Of a stretch of 64,000 nt of DNA, positions 55,745-64,000 are shown in pieces. Source of the DNA: Saussurea involucrata (Eukaryota > Streptophyta > Magnoliopsida > Asterales > Asteraceae); contig CM066321.1 of NCBI GenBank assembly GCA_033807775.1, forward strand, positions 252,576,422 to 252,640,421. Direction: 5' to 3'. The stretch's first letter is position 1, and every line of letters begins with the position of its first letter. The notes below the pieces were generated by a model. That model did no database searches and was not told the DNA's origin. It saw nothing but the letters and a program-made list of their open reading frames with translations. Position numbers and translations under genes: made by a program.

Positions 55745-56977
55745 TCCTCTCCCCTGTTTGAGGATATCGCTGAAGGCTCCACAACTGTGACTTCAATAAT
55801 ACCAGCTGCTGCTGAAGAAATAATCCCAGTCTTAGATTTAATCTCTGAGACTGATGAACCAGAAGAACAGCTACTCTCGCACAGAGGCAGACCTTCCTTA
55901 GCTCCTCAAAAGCTAAGTGAAGAGGATCAGAAAAGAAAAGAGGAAATAATAAAGCGATTCGAGGATCAGCGAATCATTCTGAGGCGTGATCAACTTCCTT
56001 CAGTTCCTCCAAAGTTCAGAATTTCTAAAGCTGAATACCAGGAACACCTCAGAGCTGAACGCCTACTCGCTGAAAGAAAGGAAGCTGAAGAAAAAGACAG
56101 AGAATACGCCATCAAACTTACTCAACGATCAATAAAAGACCCCAAGCTGAAAAGAGTTCTCATTGATGTTCAACGTCAGCTATGGGATGATGCTCAAGAG
56201 ATCGTTAGAGAAAAGACTAAGGTCTCTGATACGACTTTGGAATGGGCTAAACAAATGCTGACCTATCGATCTAGACCATCCAAAATCGTCAACGCAAACA
56301 TCAGAGGAAGACTGTACGCTGAAGTTCCTGTTGTTGAAGTGGACGTCTACAGAGATGACGAAACCAAGCAAACTTTCTATGCTATTACCTTAGAAAAGTT
56401 TGGTCTCTCTGAATGGTTAGAAACAAAATTAGCCATTCAGGGATCGCGCTCAAAGTTCAAAAGCCATGTCGAGAAGATCTTAAACAATCAGATCGACCTG
56501 CTTTCATCTGATGTGGATATTCCTCCTACTCTTCCTCAACCAAGAAAAGTCCCTGATAAGAAAAAGAAAGCCTCTGATTCAGGTCCTCATATTCGGAATG
56601 AAACGGGCATTGGTTTCTCTCGTGCTGAAATTGTTGGCCCTGATGCCGATCTCTCAATGCTTGACACCTCTCTACCTCCTGGAGAAACATTCATTCCTGG
56701 CACAGTTGTAAGTGATCCCTATGGTATATTCTTTTTAGACTACTATGGAAATCATCACTTTCAACGTATCTCTGAGCTAGACATCGCTCCCATCGAACAA
56801 CTCAGAGATCTCGTATACTGGTGTGAAGTCAGACGCAACATCAAAGCTAGACACCTGAAGCCCTTGATTTTTGAAGCAGCTCTGAAGAAAAAGAATCAAG
56901 GAGAAGATGTCCCTGACTGGATGATCCCCACATCAAAGACCCTTGATGAACTTCTCATTAAGGAAGAACCTTTATAA
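55745..56977 (+). CDS. Element E third gene, exon 2 (410 aa)
   Basis: The frame is open from TCC at 55745 to the stop at 56975-56977. It begins SSPLFEDIAEG, then a charged helical region (KLSEEDQKRKEEIIKRFEDQ; EYQEHLRAERLLAERKEAEE), a basic patch (KKKKASDSG) and the conserved C-terminal block (RNETGIGFSRAEIV, LDTSLPPGE, YGIFFLDYYG, DWMIPTSKTLDELLIKEEPL). An in-frame ATG lies at 55787 only if the reading starts downstream (nearest codons code TSIIPAAAEE). The spliced protein would be 1,296 residues. Fragments of the same C-terminus occur in D and H. Confidence 0.8.
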   Translation, partial: SSPLFEDIAEGSTTVTSIIPAAAEEIIPVLDLISETDEPEEQLLSHRGRPSLAPQKLSEEDQKRKEEIIKRFEDQRIILRRDQLPSVPPKFRISKAEYQEHLRAERLLAERKEAEEKDREYAIKLTQRSIKDPKLKRVLIDVQRQLWDDAQEIVREKTKVSDTTLEWAKQMLTYRSRPSKIVNANIRGRLYAEVPVVEVDVYRDDETKQTFYAITLEKFGLSEWLETKLAIQGSRSKFKSHVEKILNNQIDLLSSDVDIPPTLPQPRKVPDKKKKASDSGPHIRNETGIGFSRAEIVGPDADLSMLDTSLPPGETFIPGTVVSDPYGIFFLDYYGNHHFQRISELDIAPIEQLRDLVYWCEVRRNIKARHLKPLIFEAALKKKNQGEDVPDWMIPTSKTLDELLIKEEPL

Positions 56978-57247
56978 GCTGATATGATCGCCTTTTCTCT
57001 ATTGTATCAGTTATTCTTCTGTACTTGTAATTTATTTCGCTCGTACTTGTAATCTTTCCATTTCTCTTTGTAACCTGATTCAAAGTTTTAAAGAAAGATT
57101 TCAGCGAATGTACTTTACTCCATCAGTACTGAAAAGATCCCAGAAAACAGTAAAAGGGACAAATATTTTATGAGTTCTTTTTATCCTTATGTTTTTATTA
57201 AATAGCAATTTTCTTTGTTGCTATGTCATAATCAAATAGGGGGAGAT
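56978..57247 (+). other. Element E third-gene 3' UTR and polypurine tract
   Basis: Two GTACTTGTAAT words (near 57022 and 57043), shared with D, resemble plant far-upstream polyadenylation elements. The polypurine tract ATAGGGGGAGAT ends at 57247, adjacent to the LTR. Confidence 0.6.
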
Positions 57248-58211
57248 TGTTGATCCAAACCCTCAGTGATTTGATAATGACCCTCTCTTATATACTTAGT
57301 GAAAATTGTAAGTAAACAATATGTATCAGAGTTTCACTATCGCTGATAAGTACTAAGATCTTACAGTACCGCTGATAGGAACTCTCGCTCTTTAAATTAA
57401 ACATTCAGCGAAACTGTTCGTCATAAATGCTCTGAGTTTGTTCAGTCATTATGATGATCGCTGATAAGTTAGTTGTTTACTTATGATCCCTGAAGACAAG
57501 TTTCACGTCAACAAAGGTTCTACGCTGAAGTCGAAGATCAAGCTCAAGAACCAGCGACAAGTCTCCTAATGAACTGATGCGGATCAGCGAAGACTCAGAT
57601 TTGTCCACTCAACGTGAAGTATCAAGTACAAGACTTCAGCTATCGCTGAAATCTATCATTCGCTGATATGAAATGATAGATCGCTGAATCAACAAAAGCT
57701 GATCATGAAGTCATCCGTACAAAGTACTTTTGTCTTAAACCACCCTTGCACGACTACGTACGAAATGTCAGAAAAGAACCTCCGACTGTCTGAAATCGTA
57801 CAACCACTCTGATACTACACTGTTCATCCATGCGGCTACTAAGGTTGTCAACCAAGGTCAATGACATGCAACCAACCAGCTGATGACACGTGTAAAGTGT
57901 ATACTGACTTGCATTAAATGCATGCATTATATAAAGAGATGAACCCACTTCATTTGAAGTAATTTTCTAACTCTGGACAAGTTCAATCTCTTATCTCAAG
58001 ATAGGTTATTATTAGTAATTTCCTTATCTCTCTTAGTGCAAGAAACCTTAGTGTTCCAACTTGTTTAGATTTAGGTTTATCCTTAATCCTGTTTCCGCAA
58101 CAAGCTGTAAATTGTTAATGATTTATCAATAAACAATTTAGAAAAGTAAAATCTGGGTGTTTGTATTCAACCCCCCCTTCTACAAACTTGTATAGGCCTT
58201 CGGGACCAACA
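57248..58211 (+). repeat. Element E 3' LTR (964 bp)
   Basis: Same length as the 5' LTR with nine substitutions counted by eye, and followed by the target duplication caggt at 58212-58216. Confidence 0.95.
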
Positions 58212-58623
58212 CAGGTATCTTCATCAAATCTCACATTCACAGGGAAGCTAAGCTTAGAAGACAGAGAGGAGAAGAAGTGTCTGACTACATGATCACATAA
58301 GAAGACTCGTATGACGAAGACCTGATCAAGGATGAACCACTCTAGATGATAGATTCCCATTTTTGTACTCTTCTTGTAATTTATCAGTTTAAACTTTTAG
58401 TACTTGTATAGTTTTTCACTTATACTTGTAGACTTTCAATTTTCCTTTGTAACCTGATTACGATTTAATGAAAGTTTTCAGTGAAGTACTTTACTCCATC
58501 AGTACTAGAAAAGATCCCTCAAAACAGTAAATGGGACACGCACTTATGAGTCCTTTTTATCCTTATGTTTTAACACTTAGCAATTTTCTTATATTGCTTT
58601 GTCATCATCAAATAGGGGGAGAT
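58212..58623 (+). pseudogene. Element H third gene, final codons, 3' UTR and polypurine tract
   Basis: It continues the frame cut at 45249 after the duplication. The reading ends with DEDLIKDEPL and TAG at 58343-58345 and matches LDELLIKEEPL of E. An in-frame TAA at 58298-58300 breaks it. The 3' UTR has the same GTACTTGTA words, and the polypurine tract lies at about 58612-58623. Confidence 0.8.
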
Positions 58624-59499
58624 TGTTGATTCAAACTCTCTCAGTGATTTGACGACGACCCTTAGAAGACTTAGTGAAAATTGCATTTAACATTTGTATG
58701 TATTAGTGTTTCTCCATCAGCGATAACATGTTGAGTCTGTTCAGTATCGTTGATAGCTTCTAATGTAAAAGTTTTTAAATGTAATCCCTGAAGACAAGCC
58801 CCACGACTAAAGAGTTCATCTCTGACATCGAAGACTAAGATGATGAACAAGGACAAGTCTACTGATGATCTGAAGCGGCATTCAGAGAAACCAAGAAACG
58901 TCTACGCACGCGCGACAATTCAAGAACAAGGCTTCAGCGATTGCTGACTTACATCAGGCCTCACTGATGTAAGACCTCATCAGTGATCGCTGATCATGAT
59001 GCTTGTGGTTCAAGATTTGTTTATCTTATCCTCTTACACAAAAAGTACGAAGGTACAAAAGGAAGTTTGCTTTTGTCCATAATCGTACAACCACTCTGCC
59101 ACCTACATTGTTCACCATGCTGCCAAGAGCATGTCTTTGACAAAAGTCAGAAGCATGCGCCCAATGAAGATCTGATACGTGTAAAGTGCTCTTGTCATGC
59201 ATTAAATGCATGGGGTATAAATAGGAGCAACATCCTTCACATTGAAGGATTTCTTGACTTCTTAGTGCAAGTAGAAAAACCTCTATTTTTCTACTTATCA
59301 TTTCTTTCTATTTTCTAGTGCAAGAACCTTAGTGTTTCTCAAGTTTGTTTAGATTAGGATTTACTTAATCTTATTCCGCAACAAACTATAAATTGTGTTT
59401 TGATTTATCAATAAACAATTTAGAAAAGTAAATTTTGTGTTTGTATTCAACTCCCCTTCTACAAACTTTCACCCTTGTAGAACCCCTTCGGGACCAACA
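58624..59499 (+). repeat. Element H 3' LTR (876 bp)
   Basis: TGTTGATTC to GGGACCAACA. It keeps the ATGCATTAAATGCAT palindrome directly before GGGGTATAAATAGG (near 59196-59225). It is more diverged than the D and E LTRs, as expected of the oldest element. Confidence 0.9.
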
Positions 59500-60100
59500 C
59501 AATGATTGCATGCCTCCATCACCTACATCTCAATTGCTATAAAAGGAAGAAGAATGAGGATGAAGAATTCGCTCAATTCTCCTCCTCCTCAGCATTACAC
59601 TTTTAGAGCCTCTTTTAATTTCTTTCCATAAACACTTCAAGCATTAGTCTTGAGGTGTAGTACTTTAATTTCTGTCTTTTAATTCCGTATTTACTTACAG
59701 TATTTTACTTCTCGTATTTAATTTCTGCATTTTACTTTCCGTTACGTATGTAGTTTAACTTTATCTTAAATTAATGAAAGTAGTTACTTCATATTTCTTT
59801 TCTTTTATTATATCTTTTACTTTTATTATGTCTTTTACTATTATTATGAGCTAAGCACCTTTTTGGGTGTGGGTATGAATCAAACTTGAGACTAGTAGGT
59901 GACACTTGGGTGTTTCCATCATTGCTAGCTCTTAAGCTTGGTCACTTGAGTCGGGACTCCACTCAACGCAGATAAGCTGATCACTTTGAAGTGTTAATAT
60001 CAGATCTTAGACCTCGAGAGGGGCGGATCTGAAATACAACTTAAGTGATGCACAAAGATTTGAGAAGTCTTTGATAACCACGTAGAGATACGGGTTCTGT
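59500..60100. other. Non-coding right flank, possible old repeat fragment
   Basis: No gene seen. GCTATAAAAGG near 59536 followed by a T-rich stretch, and AAGCACCTTTTTGGGTGTGG near 59854, look like the promoter and downstream part of an old LTR or LARD-type repeat, but I cannot find ends. Confidence 0.3.
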
Positions 60101-60330
60101 AGGGGTGTTCATCGGTTGACATCCAATGGATGTGAGGGGAACCGAACCGATCCAATCATCCGTTGGATGTCCGATTTTTTCAACCGAACCGATCCAATCA
60201 TCCATTGGATGTTGGATTTTTTCAATCCAAAGGATGATTGGATCGGTTCGGTTCCATCCATTGAATATTCTCATTGGATATCCGTTGGATATCCGCTCCG
60301 CTGGATATCCGCTCCGCTGGATATCCGCTG
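60101..60330. repeat. Short repeat cluster with hairpin
   Basis: Two direct copies of a ~42-bp unit starting AACCGAACCGATCC (60140 and 60183) are followed by an inverted copy of the same 22 bp at 60232-60253. Three GGATATCCGCT units (about 60288-60329) come next. It starts with GGGGTGTTCATCGG, a phrase common in dispersed plant repeats. Confidence 0.7.
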
Positions 60331-61086
60331 TATGTTTTTATGTTTCTTTCTAAATAATTTAGTTTTTATTTTTTACAAATGTTTTTAAATTATAATGTTT
60401 TAAAAATAAAAACTTTTTACTTTTGAAACTTTGAATTATAATGCATTGGATGGTAGTTGGATGATAACCCGGTTCTGTATAATTTATTAAGGTTCGAACT
60501 TCGTTCGAGATTATAATTATATCACAAAGAGATTTGGGTATAAATCTCCATACTGATTGAATTTGATTTTTGAGTCATACTTAGTTAAATCGACAAGATT
60601 AAGAGTCGGTAATAGTGGTGATTTTACGGACACTTTGTAGGACCAGTCTATAAAAATCCACTTTCGAGAGATCAGATTTTTATAGACATTTCGTACTACA
60701 AAGTGAGTAACCCCCGTTGTGGAACAATTGTGCCCACATTCTGGATACACGAATTTCAGCTACCGGTAATTATCTTCTCCATAATTATAAATATACTTGA
60801 CTTGTTGATGAAAAAAGATACACATGAAATTGGAGAATTTGTGTTTCTTGGGCAATTAAGGTCAGAGATTGAACTACAACTCAATTAGCAGAGCGCCGAA
60901 ATTCTCCTTAAAGAAAGCGACGGCGTCTGCGACTCAGCAGTTCGGTTTGATTTATAAATTGTTGTCAGGAATTGTTTATAATTTTAATTTTCTGAATATT
61001 CCCTAGCAATACCATTGTACACTTGTTGATACACGCCTAATAAAACTAGTAAAAAGAATTAATCAAACAAATTAAGCCTAAAAACA
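60331..61086. other. AT-rich intergenic DNA downstream of the malic enzyme gene
   Basis: No gene seen. It includes a short GC-rich patch near 60890-60945 that I cannot assign. The first part left of 61087 would hold the malic enzyme 3' UTR. Confidence 0.5.
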
Positions 61087-61175
61087 TTAACGATAATTAC
61101 GATAGTTTGGAGAATACATGCAACTCTCTGCGAATTTAAAAAGATCGCTAGGTCGAGGGAGATGAGATGCCAAAC
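61087..61175 (-). CDS. NADP-ME: NADP-dependent malic enzyme, last coding exon
   Basis: NADP-malic enzyme converts malate and NADP+ to pyruvate, CO2 and NADPH. On the minus strand an acceptor CTTTCAG (ending at 61176) is followed by codons for LASHLPRPSDLFKFAESC and MYSPNYRNYR with TAA at 61089-61087. The ending MYSPxYRNYR is characteristic of plant NADP-malic enzymes, and no break is seen. Phase (two bases completing a Gly codon) fits the preceding exon. A plastid or cytosolic isoform cannot be told from the C-terminus. Confidence 0.9.
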
Positions 61176-61225
61176 CTGAAAGTAATAAAATGAAATGACA
61201 TATTAATTTGGTAATTAAGAATATA

Positions 61226-61260
<35 letters not shown>

Positions 61261-61265
61261 CTAAC
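61176..61265 (-). other. Malic enzyme last intron (90 nt)
   Basis: The donor G/GTTAG is at 61265 and the acceptor CTTTCAG ends at 61176. It contains an (AT)n microsatellite at about 61229-61254, which takes up a large part of the intron. Confidence 0.85.
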
Positions 61266-61394
61266 CAAGTTCATATGCCCTGGCCGCTACCTTTGCAGCA
61301 ATATGCGCTGAAATCTTTCTAATATTCTTGAAACGTGGATATATAATACCCTTGGCGTAGTCTTCTTCGGTCACTTGAGATGCCAAAGCTCCCG
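61266..61394 (-). CDS. NADP-ME: NADP-dependent malic enzyme, penultimate exon
   Basis: The minus strand encodes ALASQVTEEDYAKG, IIYPRFKNIRKISAHIAAKV and AARAYELG, the near-C-terminal block of plant NADP-malic enzyme. The reading is open over 42 codons and ends one base into a Gly codon. The acceptor AAACAAACAG at 61395 is my best guess; the first two residues (Gly-Ala before LAS) are less typical, so the exact border may differ by a few bases. No earlier exon could be found up to 64000, so the upstream intron is longer than 2.6 kb or the gene is cut off. Confidence 0.9.
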
Positions 61395-61410
61395 CTGTTT
61401 GTTTACATAC

Positions 61411-61468
<58 letters not shown>

Positions 61469-62445
61469 TTAATTAATTAGTAGGCACAAATTGTTCATTT
61501 TCTTTTAAATTTAATGGGTCATATCGATCTGATAAACGAAGATGGGACCATGAGAATGGAAATGTGACGCATTCAAATTAATGTCTTTTAAGTTAAAAGA
61601 GTATCGTTTCCAAATTTGATCAATGGAAATGAGACCGACAACATGGTCAAATCTTGAACAAAAGACATGCATGTTTAATATAATATTATATATTTATTAA
61701 AAATTAAAAATTAAATAATATTTAAAAATTATAAAGGGTTTAGGGTTTAGGGTTGCCCTTAAATACATTGAAACCAAATCTAAAAGAAAAGGTTAAATAT
61801 GGGTGGGATGGTTGGAATACCACTTCACATGTAAGTGGTCTCGGGTTTGAATCTTACTTCAAGTGAAAGTTTAATTTTAAGCTCTACTCCAGTCCATGGC
61901 ATAAACTCACGCCCTACGATGTATATTAACAGCAAATATAGTTGGAAAGATCGAACTCTCAACCTCATATGCTATTATATATAGGCCTTACTTCCGCTAT
62001 TCCAAGATAACTTTTTGTCAAATTTTCTTCATTTTTATGATTTATTTTCTTTCTCGACGTCGATTTATCTTAAAACTCATTGTTTTTTTTTTCTCTCTTT
62101 TTCAAGTAGACATATATTTAATTTAAGGATAAAGGTTGATTCCATTTGTATTTTCTCCAAATTGACTTTTTCAAGATCAAACCGTATTGACTTTCTTCCC
62201 AAGTCAAGTGACTATTTTATGGTCCACCTCCACCTTAAAGGTGCACGTGCTAAAAAGAATCTAGTTCACTAGATAGATAATTTCATCTTCTAAAACCTTA
62301 ACTGGCTAAAAGGAGTAGTCACTTAGGTGTTAGGTTGCCTAGTTAACTAGTAGTTACTTTTGCTTTTGATGTTGTTACTTGTTTTAATCATTCAATCTTA
62401 TTTTACTCTTATTTACTTTGTACATGGTTTCCCTAAGACTATGAG
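61395..62445. other. Upstream intron or flank of malic enzyme gene, AT-rich
   Basis: No further malic enzyme exon seen. It holds an (AT)n and (GA)n microsatellite (61412-61469), a short telomere-like TTTAGGG run (61738-61755), and a stretch near 61800-61860 with a B-box-like GGTTTGAATC. Confidence 0.6.
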
Positions 62446-62750
62446 TACCGCCAACCCACGAACCCACGAACCCACTGAATCCGAATGCCACCTCAGCGCC
62501 AAATCAGCTTTTCTCTTTCCTACCCTCCTTACCCTAAAGTGGAGTACCACCAACCCGCTGAACCCACTCCTACCCGCTACCACTCACCGAACCCACCGAA
62601 CCCAACAAAACCCTTGAACCCGCTCTAGTTCATGAACCCGGACACCCCAACCCGAATGGAACCCCCCCCCCCCCCGGTATCGCCCTACCCGCCTACCCGA
62701 TCTACCCGCCCGTCGAACCCGTCCGTGGTACCCGATGGCGGTACGCACGG
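62446..62750. repeat. Low-complexity AACCC-rich stretch
   Basis: Repeated CGAACCC, CAACCCG and CTACCCG words and a C17-like run near 62660. It has no codon periodicity that I trust. Confidence 0.7.
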
Positions 62751-64000
62751 CCTAAGTTATGCTTCAAGCTTCTCATCAACTCTTGGAAACATCTTTTTTC
62801 TTGGTTCTTTTCACATAGAACCTTTTGCAAACATCTTCTTTGCCTCTTGGTGTAGCAAAAAGATGACATACATATATATATATACCCTCCCCAACCCCAT
62901 TTTGCATTGTATTTATTTGGTTTGGTTATATCTACAGTCAAAGAAAATTATGTTAATTAAATATTTTTAATTAATTTAACAAATAAAACCATTTGAAGTT
63001 TTATGATTATATATATATATGGAGAGAGAGAGAAAAGGTTCAAACGAGAACACTAACTATTTACGAGAACACGAGAACGGCCGCCCATATACAAAATCAC
63101 ATGTGATTCACATGTACAAAATTACATGGGATTTTCCTATTTTATATTTTGTGGGTCTCATTCAATACATGATGATAAATTGTGATGCCACCCACAAAAC
63201 AAAAGTTAATCGCCGCCTAACCCTCCAAAAAAAATTGGAAGCCCCTTTACAACTAACTAAAACCATAAATCGACTGAAATTATTGTAATAAATAAAATAA
63301 AAAAATTATATTTTATTAGAAAACTTATAAATAAATATATTTAAAATGATTAACTAAGAAGAAAATTAAAAAAAGAGTTGGTTTTATTTTTGTTTTTGTT
63401 TTTGTTTTTGATTCGCAAATTTTAATTTAAATAGTGGTTCTGATTTTGAAAGAATTTATATGTGGGTTCACAAGTTGTTTAATAGACGTTTCTTCAAAAA
63501 AAAAAGTTGTTTAATAGACGGACCTGACCTGACCCACGTTAAAGAAAAATTTTGTATTTTCTTGGTGGTTGAAAGATATAAATGCTATGTTCGGTAAACT
63601 AGCTAATGACTAATAAGCTAGCTGGTGAACAAATATGTTTGAAAAAAACTAGTTAATAAGGATCAAAATGGGTATCTTTAAAAAATAGTCAATTATAAAA
63701 ATTTCATCATACATTTATAATAATATCACTAAAATAAATTTTAATACTATAATATGTTAAATAATACAAACAAGATAATAAAAAATTAAATAATATAACA
63801 TGTTAATTGAAAGAATTTAAAATTGATTATTATATATATATACTATAAATTTTGAATTAGTTAAAAAAAATATTAGGAAAAAAAAATCTACATTAATATA
63901 TGATTTTAGATAACTTTTACATATAATATAAATAACAAATAAAATTGGCCAACCTCATATATCTTAATTAATATATACTTTGTCAAAATAATTAATAATT
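62751..64000. other. AT-rich DNA with MITE-like fragments
   Basis: No gene seen. It holds (AT)n and (GA)n runs near 62870 and 63010, a GGTTCAAACGAGAAC phrase at 63038 and a TGTTCGGTAAACTAGCT phrase at 63588; both phrases resemble ends of common plant miniature elements. A (TTTTTG)n run lies at 63388-63410. Confidence 0.4.

Larger units (their letters stand above)
45250..58211 (+). mobile_element. Element E: nearly intact Sirevirus-type Ty1/copia retrotransposon
   Basis: A complete 13.0-kb element: equal LTRs of 964 bp, primer site, gag, pol and third gene all open, polypurine tract, and perfect caggt target duplication (45245-45249 and 58212-58216). By eye the LTRs differ at nine positions (0.9%) with no length difference. 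The visible defects are small: the gag start is ACG, one zinc-knuckle Cys is lost, and one Gly near the integrase catalytic Asp is replaced by Glu. It is the best reference copy of its family in the window. Confidence 0.94.
44878..59499 (+). mobile_element. Element H: 3' end of a D/E-family copia element, outermost of the nest
   Basis: It comprises the third-gene C-terminal fragment 44878-45249, its continuation 58212-58345, 3' UTR, polypurine tract and 3' LTR 58624-59499. E is inserted between the two coding pieces, with caggt duplicated. The 5' part lies left of the window beyond G. The right flank is host DNA starting CAATG (59500). Confidence 0.87.

Noticed and set aside
58983..59318. 111-codon frame inside the H LTR
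   Set aside because: It crosses the LTR promoter and is not kept in the D and E LTRs.
61738..61755. Interstitial telomere
   Set aside because: Only about two and a half TTTAGGG units, too few to mean more than chance or microsatellite growth.
62360..62970. Pro/Thr-rich frames in the AACCC region
   Set aside because: Simple-sequence DNA with C runs; no start context, splice partners or domain.

Overview
This is nuclear DNA from a flowering plant, almost certainly a eudicot. About 59.5 kb is a nest of Ty1/copia LTR retrotransposons, and the last 4.5 kb holds the 3' end of an ordinary host gene. The retrotransposons look like the Sirevirus (SIRE/Maximus-type) lineage: protease motif YLDSGCSRHMTG, reverse transcriptase motif YVDDIIFGSTN, initiator-Met tRNA primer site TGGTATCAGAGC, several extra polypurine-tract copies, and a large gene downstream of pol. 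The N-terminal domain of that downstream protein resembles proteins I associate with Asteraceae copia elements, so an Asteraceae or other asterid host is my best guess. That is family memory, not a search result.

Layout: seven elements are resolved. H (+ strand; only its 3' end is in the window, right end 59499) contains G (- strand, 5' end visible, 42857-44877) and E (+ strand, nearly intact, 45250-58211). G contains A (+ strand, from the left window edge to 42856). A contains B (- strand, 4641-25379) and D (+ strand, 28706-41854). B contains C (+ strand, 14893-20408), a short-LTR non-autonomous element. The nest is therefore five levels deep (H>G>A>B>C). Perfect 5-bp target-site duplications are visible for B (ctttt), C (aattc) and E (caggt). 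A and B are one family; D, E, G and H are a second family; C is a third.

Gene plan of an autonomous element: 5' LTR, primer site, gag, pol (protease, integrase, reverse transcriptase, RNase H), a non-coding stretch with its own promoter-like signals, a long third gene, polypurine tract, 3' LTR. Two points of expression stand out. First, the gag stop codon in all five elements that show it sits inside a short GTACC...CAG segment whose exact removal would put gag and pol in one frame (29 nt in A and B, 36 nt in D and E, 30 nt in C). Second, the third gene in D and E has a conserved TGACGTCA / ACGTGTCC / TATA promoter, a predicted leader intron and a predicted 139-154 nt coding intron; B keeps the promoter motifs in the same order but reads through as one long frame with two TAG codons.

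Right flank: 59500-64000 is AT-rich with microsatellites and small repeats. On the minus strand at 61087-61394 lie the last two coding exons of an NADP-dependent malic enzyme gene, too short for ordinary ORF finding but clear from the splice signals and the conserved C-terminus. It is the only host gene I can support.
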